Source of the DNA: Streptomyces rubellomurinus
GTDB taxonomy: Bacteria > Actinomycetota > Actinomycetes > Streptomycetales > Streptomycetaceae
Direction of reading: 5' to 3'
DNA length: 64,000 bases
Assembly (NCBI RefSeq): GCF_000961885.1
Contig: NZ_JZKH01000023.1
Coordinates: 29,644 to 93,643, forward strand
Shown in pieces: positions 53,453 to 62,678 of this stretch. The notes under the pieces are model-generated. The model was not told where the DNA came from. It did not search any database and worked only from the letters and a program-made list of their open reading frames with translations. A program made the position numbers and the translations under genes. Numbering within the stretch: the first letter of the stretch is position 1; each line of letters begins with the position of its first letter.

Positions 53453-54939
53453 TCAGGCGGCGGTGCCGGTCACCGTGGTGCCGGACTTGGTCACCCGGTA
53501 GGTGACGGTGGCGCCGCTCCAGATGTGGAAGGTGAGCGTGGCCGGGGTGCCGTCCTTGAGCGCGTCGAGGAAGTCGGGCTTGAGCACCAGGGCGTTGCCC
53601 GCGTAGTCCGGCGCGAAGGCCGTGTTGAACGCCTGGAACGGCGTCCAGCTCGCCGAGCCGGCGTTGCTGCCGTCGGCGTACCTGGCCTCCATGGTCGCCA
53701 GCTGGTCCCCGTTGAACCGGGTGGGGATGGTGAGCGCGGTGGTGGTCCCGGTGGCGGCGGACACCGCCGGCTTGTCGAAGGAGATCACGTGGAGCTGCCA
53801 GGGCCGGCCCTGCGCGTAGCGGACCTGGAGGGTCGCGTTCTCCCCGTAGGCGCGGTCGCCGGCCAGCCGGGTGAGTGCGGCGGAGGTGAGGGTCAGCTGG
53901 TCGCCGTTCAGCGTGTAGTCGCGTGAGGGGGCGAGCGGCAGGTCGCCCTGCCACAGGCCCGCGAAACGCTGCCCGTTGCGGTTGAGCGTGATGGTCTGCG
54001 CCGGGATCGGGCCGGACTTCGGCAGGAAGAGGTTGTCGGTGGAGGCCGTTCCCGAGCGGGTGGTCCAGGACGTCTTGATCAGGGCCATCAGGTCGGGCTC
54101 GCGCCACTTCAGGGCGGTGCGGTCCAGGTAGTTGGCGTCGTCCCAGAGGGCGCTGGTGACGCCGTTGAGCCGGGCGTGGTAGTTCAGGTCCTCGTAGTAC
54201 TTCAGCATCTCGCCGTGCTCGACGGTGCCGGAGTTGGGCTCGCTGAGCAGGCCGTACTCGCCGAGGTAGACCGGGATCCCCTTGCTGACGAACTCGCTCC
54301 TCATCAGGGCGAAGGTGTCGGCCAGGTACTTCTGGTTCTGGGCGTCGTAGCTGGTGCCGCCCGCGATGTTCACGCTGAACGGGTAGTAGCCGTAGTAGTG
54401 CACGGTGGCCACCAGGTTGGGGTCGTGCAGGGAGGCGATCTCCGCGTTCAGGTCGTCCATGAGGGGCTGGGACGGGGTGCAGCCCTGGGTGGGCAGGACG
54501 AGCAGGCGGTCGGCGTTCCGGCCGCCGGAGCTGCGGACGATGGAGTGGAACGAGGTGTTGAGCTCGTTCATGTACTGGGTCCTCTGGGCGTCGGTCGCGT
54601 TGTTGATGACCGGCTCGTTGACGCTCTCCATGAGCAGCGTGCGCGGCTCGTCCTTGAAGGTGGCGGCGATCTGCTGCCAGGTGGAGTTGAAGCGCGCCAT
54701 CACCTTGTCGTGGTCGGTGGCGATGTTGGCGATCCACTTCCACGAGTCGTGGTGCACGTTGATCTCGACGTAGAGGCCGTCGGCCAGGGCCAGGTCGACC
54801 ACCTGCTTGACGCGGTTCAGGTACGTCGCGTCGACGGTGTACGGGGCGGTGTCGGACTGGTGGGTGTACCAGGTGACCGGGATCCGGACGCTGCGGAAGC
54901 CCTCCTTCTTCAGGTGGTCGAACAGGGCCTTGGTGGTCC
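53453..54939 (-). pseudogene. GH5-family endoglucanase lacking its N-terminus
   Basis: An open frame of about 495 codons. The visible part starts TTKALFDHLKKEGFRSVRIP, VTWYTHQSDTAPY and continues ADGLYVEINVHHDSW, LMESVNEPVINN (acid/base Glu of NEP), PVYLGEYGLLSEP (nucleophile Glu), then a CBM_X2/Ig-like region (PIPAQTITLNRNGQRFAGLW ... LTFHIWSGATVTYRVTKSG). The signal peptide and about the first 70-100 residues are missing: similarity ends abruptly near 54939, where a GH31 fragment on the other strand begins. The frame has GTG 54802 but no export signal, so a functional product is unlikely. Confidence 0.85.
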
Positions 54940-55341
54940 TACGTGCCCGAGGGGACCTGGACCAACTTCCTCACCGGCGACCAGGTCACCGGCCCGCGCT
55001 GGGTGCCCGAACAGCACGGCTTCCGCACCCTGCCGCTGCTGGCCCGCCCCGACTCCGTCATCCCGCTCGGCGTGGACGACCAGCGCCCGGTCTCCGCCTG
55101 GGCCGAGGGCGTCGAACTGCGGGTGCACGCCTTCGCGGACGGCGTCGAGCGCACCGTCGTGATCCCGCGCGCCGACGACCCCGGCGAGACCGCCCGCTTC
55201 CAGCTGCGCCGCACCGGCGACCGGATCCGGGTGACCACGGACAGCCCGCACCCGTGGCAGCTGCGGATCGGCGGCCCGGACGGCCCGCTGCACGTCGGCC
55301 CGGCCGGCACGGCCGAGGCCGAGCTGCCGTTCGAGGCGTGA
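54940..55341 (+). pseudogene. 3' fragment of a GH31 alpha-xylosidase gene
   Basis: The frame reads YVPEGTWTNFLTGDQVTGPR, then GFRTLPLLARPDSVIPLGVD, the conserved post-barrel part of GH31 alpha-xylosidases (YicI-like), followed by the C-terminal beta domain to a natural stop at 55341. About 133 codons remain out of about 700. The catalytic domain is absent. GTG 54943 has no RBS. It is joined head-on to the GH5 fragment. Confidence 0.85.
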
Positions 55342-55346
55342 GACCC

Positions 55347-55382
55347 GGGCCCCGCCCGCCCGTGCGGTGGTGGGCGGGGCCC
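55347..55382 (+). terminator. Terminator after the GH31 fragment
   Basis: GGGCCCCGCCC pairs with GGGCGGGGCCC around a 14-nt loop just past the fragment's stop; a sign that the 3' end of the old gene is native. Confidence 0.7.
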
Positions 55383-55418
55383 CGCTGCGTTTCCCATCGG
55401 CGTCCGGTCGGACGCGCG

Positions 55419-55455
55419 CCGAGCCGGGTCGTGCGGGCGGCACGACCCGGCTCGG
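55419..55455 (-). terminator. Terminator after xylA
   Basis: CCGAGCCGGGTCGTGC pairs perfectly with GCACGACCCGGCTCGG around GGGCG, just past the xylA stop. Confidence 0.9.
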
Positions 55456-55470
55456 TCTTCACGGCTGCGG

Positions 55471-56643
55471 TCAGCGGGCGCCGAGGAGGTGCTCCAGGGC
55501 GAGCTGGTCCAGCTGCTCGAAGGCCATGCCGCGCCCGGCGGCGGCGTCCACGTCGAACTCCTCGAAGGCGGAGCGGTCCGCCAGCAGCCCGGCCAGGCCG
55601 TCCCCGGCCGTGGGCAGCGCCAGTTCGGGCAGGCGGGAGGCGGCGAGCGCGGCCCGCACCTCGGGGTCGGCCCGGAAGGCGCGGGACCGCTCGGCCAGCA
55701 GCAGGTAGTTGCGCATGCAGCCGGCCGCCGAGGCCCAGACACCGTCGAAGTCCTCGGTGCGCGGCGGCTTGAAGTCGAAGTGCCGGGGGCCCTCGTAGCC
55801 GGCCGACTCCAGCAGGTCGACCAGCCAGAAGGCCTGTCGCAGGTCGCCCGCGCCGAAGCGCAGGTCCTGGTCGTACTTGATGCCGGACTGGCCGTTGAGG
55901 TCGATGTGGAACAGCTTGTCGTGCCACAGCGCCTGGGCGATGCCGTGCGGGAAGTTGAGCCCGGCCATCTGCTCGTGGCCGACCTCCGGGTTGAGGCCGA
56001 CCCGCTCGGGGCGCTCCAGCGCGTTGATGAACGCCAGGGCGTGGCCGACGGTGGGGAGCAGGATGTCGCCGCGCGGCTCGTTGGGTTTGGGCTCGATCGC
56101 GAAGCGCAGGTCGTAGCCCTGCTGCTCGACGTACTCGCCGAGCAGGTCGAAGGCCTCCTTCAGCCGGTCGAGCGCGGTGCGCACGTCCTTGGCCGCGCCG
56201 GACTCGGCGCCCTCGCGCCCGCCCCAGGCGACGTAGACCGAGGCGCCGAGTTCGGCGGCCAGGTCGATGTTGCGGATGGTCTTGCGCAGCGCGTAGCGGC
56301 GCACGTCGCGGTCGTTGGCGGTGAAGGCGCCGTCCTTGAACACCGGGTGGGTGAACAGGTTGGTGGTCGCCATCGGGACCTTCAGCCCGGCGGCGTCCAG
56401 CGCGGCGCGGAAGCGCTTGACGGCCTCCTCGCGGGTGGCGTCGCCGGCGCCGAAGGGGATCAGGTCGTCGTCGTGGAAGGTGACGCCGTAGGCCCCGAGC
56501 TCGGCCAGGCGCTGCACGGTCTCGACCGGGTCGAGGGCGGGGCGGGTCGCGTCGCCGAAGGGGTCGCGCCCCTGCCAGCCGACGGTCCACAGGCCGAAGG
56601 TGAACTTGTGCGCGGGGGTGGGGGCGAGCGGGTCACTGGACAT
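55471..56643 (-). CDS. xylA: Xylose isomerase
   Basis: A 390-residue class I xylose isomerase: [81 protein letters not shown] and [20 protein letters not shown] hold the metal-site acids and His. Converts D-xylose to D-xylulose. ATG 56643 has GGAG 7 nt upstream and matches the family N-terminus; an upstream in-frame start at 56679 is not preferred. Divergent from xylB. Confidence 0.97.
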   Translation of the reverse strand: MSSDPLAPTPAHKFTFGLWTVGWQGRDPFGDATRPALDPVETVQRLAELGAYGVTFHDDDLIPFGAGDATREEAVKRFRAALDAAGLKVPMATTNLFTHPVFKDGAFTANDRDVRRYALRKTIRNIDLAAELGASVYVAWGGREGAESGAAKDVRTALDRLKEAFDLLGEYVEQQGYDLRFAIEPKPNEPRGDILLPTVGHALAFINALERPERVGLNPEVGHEQMAGLNFPHGIAQALWHDKLFHIDLNGQSGIKYDQDLRFGAGDLRQAFWLVDLLESAGYEGPRHFDFKPPRTEDFDGVWASAAGCMRNYLLLAERSRAFRADPEVRAALAASRLPELALPTAGDGLAGLLADRSAFEEFDVDAAAGRGMAFEQLDQLALEHLLGAR

Positions 56644-56670
56644 GGAGCGGCTCCGGATCAGTGCCAGGGG

Positions 56671-56700
56671 TGTTTGCAATGGCTCTTAACAAACTAGTAT
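56671..56700. promoter_or_regulatory. xylA/xylB divergent control site
   Basis: GTTTG (56672-56676) and CAAAC (56690-56694) form an inverted repeat with a 13-bp spacer, the half-site pattern of ROK-type XylR operators. It overlaps a plus-strand promoter TTTGCA (56673-56678) / TAGTAT (56695-56700) for xylB, so a bound repressor would occlude it. A ROK XylR gene lies two genes away. Confidence 0.55.
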
Positions 56701-56735
56701 GCCGAAACGTCAGAAGGAACCCCCTGGAGGAACGC

Positions 56736-58166
56736 ATGGCTGAGCAACGCGTCGTGATCGGCTTCGACAGCTCCACGCAGTCCACCAAGGCCCTCGCCGT
56801 CGACCTCGACACCGGTGCCGTCCTCGGCCAGGGCCGCGCCCCGCACGACGTCAGTACGGGCGCCGGCCGTGAGAGCGATCCCGAGCAGTGGTGGCGGGCG
56901 CTCGGCGAGGCCGCGGCGGCGACCGGCTGGGCCGACCGCGCGGCCGCCGTCTCGATCGCCGGCCAGCAGCACGGCCTGGTCACCCTCGACACCTCCGGCG
57001 TGCCGGTCCGCCCCGCCCTGCTCTGGAACGACGTCCGCTCGGCGCCCCAGGCCGACGAACTGAAGGCCGCGATCGGCGCCGCCGAACTCGCCCGTCGCAC
57101 CGGCAGCGTGCACACCGCCGCCTTCACCGCGCCCAAGTGGGCCTGGCTGCGCGCCGAGGACCCCGCCGCCGCCGAGCGCGTCGCCGCCGTCCGCCTCCCG
57201 CACGACTACCTGACCGAGCGGCTGACCGGGCAGGCGGCCACCGACCGCGGCGACGCCTCGGGAACCGGCTGGTGGGGCCCGGACGGCTACGACAAGGACA
57301 TCCTCGACCGCATCGGACTCGACCCGGCCCTGCTGCCGCAGGTCCTCGCCCCGGGCGCCCGGGCCGGCGTCGTACGCCCCGGGACGGCGCTGCGCGCGGG
57401 CGCACCGGTGGCCACCGGAACCGGCGACAACATGGCCGCCGCCCTCGGGCTGGGCCTGCGCCCCGGCCAGCCGGTGCTCAGCCTCGGCACCTCCGGGACG
57501 GTCTACGCCGTCGGCCGCACCAGGCCGGCCGACCCGAGCGGCACCGTCGCCGGCTTCGCCGACGCCCTCGGCGGCTGGCTGCCGCTCGCCTGCACGCTCA
57601 ACTGCACCCTCGCCGTCGACCGCTTCGCCGCGCTGCTCGGCCGCGACCGCGACGAGGTCGAGGAGGGCGGCACCGCCGTCGTCCTGCCCTACCTCGACGG
57701 CGAACGCACCCCCGACCTCCCGGGCGCCTCCGGCCTCGTCCACGGGCTGCGCCACGACACCACCCCGGGCCAGCTGCTCCAGGCCGCCTACGACGGCGCC
57801 GCCCACGCCCTGCTCACCGCCCTGGACGACGTGCTGCGCGCGGGCGGCGCCGACCCGGCGGGCGACGAACCGCTGCTGCTGATCGGCGGCGGCGCCCGCG
57901 GCCGGGCCTGGCAGCGGACCGTCCTGCGGCTCTCCGGCCGGGCCGTCCAGGTGCCCGACGCGGGGGAACTGGTCGCGCTAGGCGCCGCCGCCCAGGCGGC
58001 CGCGCTGCTCACCGGCGAGAGCGCCGACGCCGTCGCCCGCCGCTGGCGGACGGCCCACGGCCCGGTGCTGGAGCCGGTGCGGAAGGACGAGGACGCGCTG
58101 GCGCGGATCGGCGATACCCTGCGTCGGGCCGGGGCCTTGCAGGGCGCTCCGGCCGAGGACCGGTAG
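56736..58166 (+). CDS. xylB: Xylulokinase
   Basis: A 476-residue FGGY kinase: VVIGFDSSTQSTKALAVDLD (phosphate loop), GQQHGLVTLD, LLWNDVRSAPQADELKAAI, GTGDNMAAALGLGLRPGQ (adenine/ATP site region) and LLIGGGARGRAWQRTVLRLS. Phosphorylates D-xylulose to D-xylulose 5-phosphate. CTGGAGG lies 5 nt before ATG 56736. 12 bp upstream of xylR. Confidence 0.96.
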   Translation: MAEQRVVIGFDSSTQSTKALAVDLDTGAVLGQGRAPHDVSTGAGRESDPEQWWRALGEAAAATGWADRAAAVSIAGQQHGLVTLDTSGVPVRPALLWNDVRSAPQADELKAAIGAAELARRTGSVHTAAFTAPKWAWLRAEDPAAAERVAAVRLPHDYLTERLTGQAATDRGDASGTGWWGPDGYDKDILDRIGLDPALLPQVLAPGARAGVVRPGTALRAGAPVATGTGDNMAAALGLGLRPGQPVLSLGTSGTVYAVGRTRPADPSGTVAGFADALGGWLPLACTLNCTLAVDRFAALLGRDRDEVEEGGTAVVLPYLDGERTPDLPGASGLVHGLRHDTTPGQLLQAAYDGAAHALLTALDDVLRAGGADPAGDEPLLLIGGGARGRAWQRTVLRLSGRAVQVPDAGELVALGAAAQAAALLTGESADAVARRWRTAHGPVLEPVRKDEDALARIGDTLRRAGALQGAPAEDR

Positions 58167-58178
58167 GAGGAGCAGCGC

Positions 58179-59396
58179 GTGACGGTGGTCGGCAGGGCGG
58201 GCAGGAGCGCTTCGAACGGGCCCGCGTCGCAACAGGACATGCGCCGGCAGAACCTCGCGGTGGTCCTCGGCGCGGTCGCGGCGCACAGCCCGCTCTCCCG
58301 GGCGGACGTCGCCGGACGCGTCGGCCTGACCAGGGCGGCCGTCTCCTCGCTGGTCGACGAGCTGATCGGGCGCGGCGCGGTGACCGAGGCGGCGGCCACC
58401 GCCAGCGGCCGCCCCGGCCGCCCCGGACGGGCGCTGGCCCTGAGCGGCCAGGGCCCCGCGGGCCTCGGCCTGGAGATCGGCGTCGGCCACCTCGGCGCGT
58501 GCGTGGTGGACCTGAGGGGCGAGCCACGGGTGTGGCGCCGGGAGGAACGGGCCAACGCGGGCCGGCCCGCCGGGGAGGTGCTGGCGGAGGTCGCCGCGCT
58601 GGCCGCCGCGGCGGAGGCCGAGGCCGCCGCCCTCGGGCTGCGCGTCGACGGCCGGATCCTGGCCGTGCCGGGTGTGGTGCCGAACGAACCCGGCGGACTG
58701 GTCGAGCGCGCGCCCAACCTCGGCTGGCGCGGCGTCCGGCTCGCCGACCACTGGCCGGACGCGGACACCGTGCCCGAACCGGAGAACGAGGCCAACCTCG
58801 GCGCGCTGGCCGATTACTGGAACGCCGGGCAGCCCGCGGAGACCTTCGTGCACGTCTCCGCCGGGACCGGGGTCGGCGCCGCCCTGGTCATCGACGGGCG
58901 GCTGTTCCGCGGCGCCCGGGGCTTCGCCGGCGAACTCGGCCACCTCCCCGTCCACCCGGACGGCCCCGGCTGCGCCTGCGGCGCCCGCGGCTGCCTGGAG
59001 CAGTACGCCGGCGAGGCGGCCGTGCTGCGCGAGGCCGGTCTCGCGCAGTACGGCCCGGGCGACGCCGTCGCCCTGCTCGCCGAACGGGCGCTCGCCGGGC
59101 ACCCGCCGACCCTGGCGGCGCTGGAGCGCGCGGGCAGTGCTCTGGGCCTCGCCCTCACCTCGGCCGTCGACCTCATCGACCCGGACGGCCTCGTCCTCGG
59201 CGGCGCCTACGCCGACCTCGCCGACTGGCTGCTGCCCGCCGTCCGCGCCGAGTTGGCCGCCCGGGTCACCCTGCGGCCCTGGGCGCCGGAGGCACTGCGC
59301 CCGTCCGCCCTGGGCCGGCGCGGTCCGCTGCTGGGCGCGGCGCTGACGACGGTCCGCCGGATCATGGCGGACCCGACCCTGCTGCCGGCGGGGTGA
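58179..59396 (+). CDS. xylR: ROK-family transcriptional regulator, XylR
   Basis: A 405-residue ROK repressor. N-terminal winged helix (PLSRADVAGRVGLTRAAVSS), sugar-kinase-like effector domain with VHVSAGTGVGAALVIDG and the ROK zinc signature GELGHLPVHPDGPGCACGAR, GCLEQYAG. It lies downstream of xylB. It probably represses xylA/xylB in the absence of xylose. AGGAGGAG lies upstream of GTG 58179. Confidence 0.92.
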   Translation: MTVVGRAGRSASNGPASQQDMRRQNLAVVLGAVAAHSPLSRADVAGRVGLTRAAVSSLVDELIGRGAVTEAAATASGRPGRPGRALALSGQGPAGLGLEIGVGHLGACVVDLRGEPRVWRREERANAGRPAGEVLAEVAALAAAAEAEAAALGLRVDGRILAVPGVVPNEPGGLVERAPNLGWRGVRLADHWPDADTVPEPENEANLGALADYWNAGQPAETFVHVSAGTGVGAALVIDGRLFRGARGFAGELGHLPVHPDGPGCACGARGCLEQYAGEAAVLREAGLAQYGPGDAVALLAERALAGHPPTLAALERAGSALGLALTSAVDLIDPDGLVLGGAYADLADWLLPAVRAELAARVTLRPWAPEALRPSALGRRGPLLGAALTTVRRIMADPTLLPAG

Positions 59397-59411
59397 CCCG
59401 GGCGGCTCCGG

Positions 59412-60536
59412 TCAGTCGTGCTCGACCACGACCATCGCGTGCCCGTCCGTGGTGGTGACCCGCACGTGGACGTACTCGCCGTCGTGCTCCCAGGCCGGCT
59501 CCCGCCCGGCGGGCTGCAGCCGCACCGAGCGCGGCGCGTCCGCGAGCCGGATCGCGACGGGCACGTCGACCAGCGGGAACGCGTCGTGCACCAGGTCCAG
59601 CTCGGGGGCCTCCCGGGACGGCAGGAAGCTGATCAGGTGCACCACGGTGCTGGTGGCGGTCCGGACGACGGTGGTCTCCAGGTGGACCGGCCCGCCCGCG
59701 CGGACGAGCGGGTCCGGCAGCAGCCGGTCCAGCGCGGCGCCGAGCAGCTGGCGGTACGTCTCCAGGCCGTGCTCGTGGAAGGCCTCCAGCAGCGACACGG
59801 TCACCGCGGCCACCCCGTCGCCGACGACGACGGCCGCCTCGTCGGTCGGGTCGGCCGGGGGCGTGTAGGAGTGGCCGCAGAAGCGGTCCCGGGAGCGGGG
59901 GAAGTAGGGCGCCACGATCCGGGCCAGCACCTCGGCGCCGGGCAGCGCCCGGGCGGCCAGCCGGGCGCCGTGGCTGACGACCGGGAAGTCCTCCGGTGCA
60001 CCGGGCACGCCCGCGCAGGCGAGGAAGACCTCGCCGGCCGGAGCCGGGGCCAGGCCCTCGACCGGGAGCTCCGGCAGGGTCGGCTCGGTGCCGTTCCTGA
60101 GCAGCGAGGGCCCGACCAGCAGCACGGCGCCCCGGCCCGGCGGCACGCGCCCAGGCGCTCGGCCAGGTCGTCGTCGACGGGGGTGCTCTCCGGCACCACG
60201 ACGGCCCGGTAGCCGCCCAGGTCGGCCGTGGGCGGGACCACGTCGAACTGCGCGCGGAGCTGCTGCAGGGTCCGGACGGCGCCCATGGTGCTCGCGCCGG
60301 GGTTGTCGCCGAGAGCGGGGTCGACGACCACGGCGACCTCGCTGACGACCCGTCCGCCCTCGAGGAACGGCGCGCACGCCTCGATGTGCCCGTAGGCCGA
60401 GCCGATCAGCTCGTACGCCGCCCGCGAGGGCACTCCGCGCGGGTGCAGCACGTCACCGATGCCGCCGGTCAGACCGTGGCTCAGCATCTGGCTGGTCTCG
60501 TAGTGCAGGGCCGCCCGGGGCTTGAGGGCGGCGTTG
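59412..60536 (-). pseudogene. GH42-like hydrolase C-terminal part, frameshifted
   Basis: Two frames joined by a shift give one protein: GPDNAALKPRAALHYETSQM, LTGGIGDVLHPRGVPSRAAY and YRAVVVPESTPVDDDLAERL in the first, then AVLLVGPSLLRNGTEPTLPE and VSLLEAFHEHGLETYRQLLG to the natural stop at 59412 in the second. The shift lies near 60145-60160, where GCCTGGGCGCGTGCC is one base short of an in-frame reading. The N-terminal barrel upstream of 60536 is missing; an upstream TGA closes the frame. The order is typical of GH42-like enzymes with a trimerisation-type domain. Confidence 0.75.
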
Positions 60537-60655
60537 TCAGGCCCTCACTCATTTCAAGATCACCACGCCGTGAACCCCGTCACCAACCTCCGTGGTCAGT
60601 ACACCTAGGTCGGGCCCCGGTGCCCTGCGCTCCCGGCGGCGGGCGGGGGCACGGG

Positions 60656-61576
60656 TCACGGCACGACGACCAGCTTCCCCCGGGTGTGCCCGGTGCGGCT
60701 GGCGTCGAAGGCCTCGGCCGTCCGCTCCAGGGGGAAGGTCCGGGCGACCTCGACGGTCAGCGCGCCGCGGTCCACCACCGCCGCGAGTTCGGCGAGCTTC
60801 GCGCCGTCCGGCCGGACCCAGATCCAGTGGCCGCCGTGCTGCGCCACGCCGGGGTCGGCGATCGAGATGTGGCGCCCGCCGTCGGCGAGCACGGCGAGCG
60901 TCGTCTCCAGCTGGCCGCCGACGAAGTCCGCGACGGCCGACACACCGCCGGGCGCCAGCGTACGCACCCGCTCGGCCAGGCCGTCCCCGTACGTCACCGG
61001 TTCGGCGCCCAGCTCGCGGAGGTACGCGTGGTTGCGCTCGGAGGCGGTGCCGATCACCCGGGCGCCGCGGTCGCGGCCGAGCTGCACCGCGAGGCTGCCC
61101 ACGCCGCCGGCGGCGCCGTGCACCAGCAGGACGTCGGCGGGGCCGACCCCGAGCCGGTCCAGGCTGCGCAGCGCGGTGAGGCCCGCCAGCGGTAGCCCGG
61201 CTGCCTGCGCCCAGTCGAGTCCGGCGGGCTTGCGCGCCACCGCGGGCGCGGCGACCGCGACGTACTCGGCGAAGGTGCCGGCCTGCACCGCGTCCTTGCG
61301 GGCGTAGGCCATTACCTCGTCCCCCGGGGCGAACTCGGGCGTGTCGGGGCCGGTGCGGGTGACCACGCCGGCCACGTCCCAGCCGGGGATGGCGGGGAAG
61401 ACCGTGTCCATCATGCCGCCCAGACCGCCCGCCATGACCTTCCAGTCGACCGGGTTGACGGACGCGGCCCGGACCTGGATCAGCACCTGACCGGGACCGA
61501 CCTTCGCGTCGGGCACCTCGCCGTACTTCAGCCGGGAGTTGTCCGGGGCGAACGCGTCGTAGGTCACCGCGCGCAT
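60656..61576 (-). CDS. NADP-dependent zinc-type alcohol dehydrogenase / quinone reductase
   Basis: A 306-residue medium-chain dehydrogenase of the quinone-oxidoreductase subgroup: [18 protein letters not shown] (substrate domain), [44 protein letters not shown] and the nucleotide-binding [20 protein letters not shown]. No structural zinc Cys cluster is seen. GGAGGT lies 6 nt before ATG 61576. It has no evident link to the sugar genes. Confidence 0.88.
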   Translation of the reverse strand: MRAVTYDAFAPDNSRLKYGEVPDAKVGPGQVLIQVRAASVNPVDWKVMAGGLGGMMDTVFPAIPGWDVAGVVTRTGPDTPEFAPGDEVMAYARKDAVQAGTFAEYVAVAAPAVARKPAGLDWAQAAGLPLAGLTALRSLDRLGVGPADVLLVHGAAGGVGSLAVQLGRDRGARVIGTASERNHAYLRELGAEPVTYGDGLAERVRTLAPGGVSAVADFVGGQLETTLAVLADGGRHISIADPGVAQHGGHWIWVRPDGAKLAELAAVVDRGALTVEVARTFPLERTAEAFDASRTGHTRGKLVVVP

Positions 61577-61887
61577 GAATCGACCTCCAAGGAGCCGGTG
61601 TTCGGCCTCGCGCACCGCCACCGGGCGAGCGGGCGCAGTCGGCCACGCTATGCCGACACCGGACGCCCGGCACCCGCGCACCGCCGTCTGAGCGGTCCGG
61701 GCCCGCCGGACCGGCGACAGCCGCGGCCGGGGGCCGAGGCCCGTCCGACCGGTGGGGCGGCCGTGCGGGAGCCGAACGTCCACAGGGCTGTTCAGCGGCT
61801 GGCCGACGACGGCCGCCCTCCCGCATCCTCCAGGGGCGGCCGACTTCCCGGCCGCACCTGCCCGATGACATGGAGAGGGGAGCAGCC
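61577..61887. other. Intergenic region, no gene seen
   Basis: A 311-bp gap between the divergent dehydrogenase and a small acidic ORF. Frames across it have shadow-like composition. The RBS GGAGAGGGGAG (61872-61882) of the small ORF is the only signal recognised. Confidence 0.6.
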
Positions 61888-62001
61888 ATGCCCGACATGA
61901 CCGGTGGGAAAGCCGATCCGAGCGCGGCGCCGGCCGAGGAGCCCAACGAGGAGCCCGACGAGGAGCCGGCGGGGGCCGAGGCCGACCAGGCGGACGACTG
62001 A
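61888..62001 (+). CDS. 37-residue acidic small protein
   Basis: From ATG 61888 with a strong RBS (GGAGAGGGGAG, 5 nt spacing) the frame gives [37 protein letters not shown], very acidic and Pro/Ala-rich, followed after 6 nt by a perfect 12-bp terminator. RBS, ORF and terminator form a complete unit, which supports expression. No family is recognised. Confidence 0.6.
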   Translation: MPDMTGGKADPSAAPAEEPNEEPDEEPAGAEADQADD

Positions 62002-62007
62002 GCCACG

Positions 62008-62034
62008 CGGGAAGTCGGCCCCGCCGACTTCCCG
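62008..62034 (+). terminator. Terminator after the small acidic ORF
   Basis: CGGGAAGTCGGC pairs perfectly with GCCGACTTCCCG around CCC. Confidence 0.9.
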
Positions 62035-62050
62035 TTCCAGCACCTGCGAA

Positions 62051-62078
62051 CGGGCCCGCCGCGACCGCGGCGGGCCCG
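62051..62078 (-). terminator. Terminator of the GH1 locus
   Basis: CGGGCCCGCCGCG pairs with CGCGGCGGGCCCG around AC, 16 nt downstream of the stop of the GH1 remnant on the minus strand. Confidence 0.8.
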
Positions 62079-62094
62079 GGATGCTGCCGGGCGG

Positions 62095-62605
62095 TCAGCA
62101 CGCGGCGAGCCGGTCGGCCGGGCCGCCGACCTGGGTCCGAAGCGCTTGTCGTAGCCGTGGGCCCACTCGAAGTTGTCGAGCAGGGAGCCGAGGTAGTAGC
62201 CGCGGATGTCGGCGCCGGCGTCGATGGCGTCGGCGATCGCGCCGAGGTGGTCGCGCCGAGGTGGTCGGGGTCGTGGACGGTGCCGTCGGGCGAGACGGTG
62301 TCCACGAAGGCGGCGCCGTTCTCGGAGACGAACAGCGGCAGGCCGAACGCGCGGTGCAGGGCGAGCAGGGTCTCGGACAGGCCGGTGGGGTCGATCGGCC
62401 AGCCCATGGCGGTGACGTCCTCGTCGGCGAGGTGGAACGCGACGTCCTCGGCGCCGGGCCAGGGCGCGGACGCGCCGCCGCCGTGGCCGTGGTGGCGGGG
62501 GAGGCACTCGCTGCTCGCCAGATGGGAGACGACGGTCGGGTTGTCGTGGTCGAGGCCGAGCGGGTCGATCGGGCGGGAGATCTCGGCGAGGTCGCCGCCG
62601 TGCAC
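62095..62605 (-). pseudogene. GH1 beta-glucosidase remnant, truncated and frameshifted
   Basis: C-terminal part of a GH1 enzyme: [60 protein letters not shown] (catalytic nucleophile Glu of the ENG motif) and, in another frame, [39 protein letters not shown]. The frames are separated by an exact 14-bp tandem duplication at 62239-62266. The N-terminal barrel half is absent and the usual last 45 or so residues after KRFG are replaced by an out-of-frame tail ([10 protein letters not shown], stop 62095-62097). The remnant still has a terminator downstream and an operator upstream. Confidence 0.85.
62239..62266. repeat. 14-bp tandem duplication that breaks the GH1 frame
   Basis: GCGCCGAGGTGGTC is present twice in direct tandem (62239-62252 and 62253-62266). 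Removing one copy restores [13 protein letters not shown] across the junction, which is the expected GH1 sequence. Confidence 0.9.
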
Positions 62606-62642
62606 CGGGGCGGGGCGCGGTCGTGACGACGGTTGGCCGGGC

Positions 62643-62656
62643 TGGAAGCGCTTCCG
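62643..62656. promoter_or_regulatory. LacI-type operator upstream of the GH1 remnant
   Basis: TGGAAGCGCTTCCG, matching the other two sites (63808, 63978) in the 12-bp core. It lies between the LacI gene end and the remnant's coding part. Confidence 0.7.
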
Positions 62657-62678
62657 CAGCGGCTCCATCGGCGCGGTG

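Noticed and set aside
60541..60655. Possible insertion sequence end beside the GH42-like remnant
   Set aside because: The stretch looks slightly unlike its neighbours and sits at a break, but no inverted repeat, target duplication or transposase was recognisable.
62507..62668. Start codon for a functional shortened GH1
   Set aside because: The N-terminal half of the barrel is missing and the frame is broken by the 14-bp duplication.
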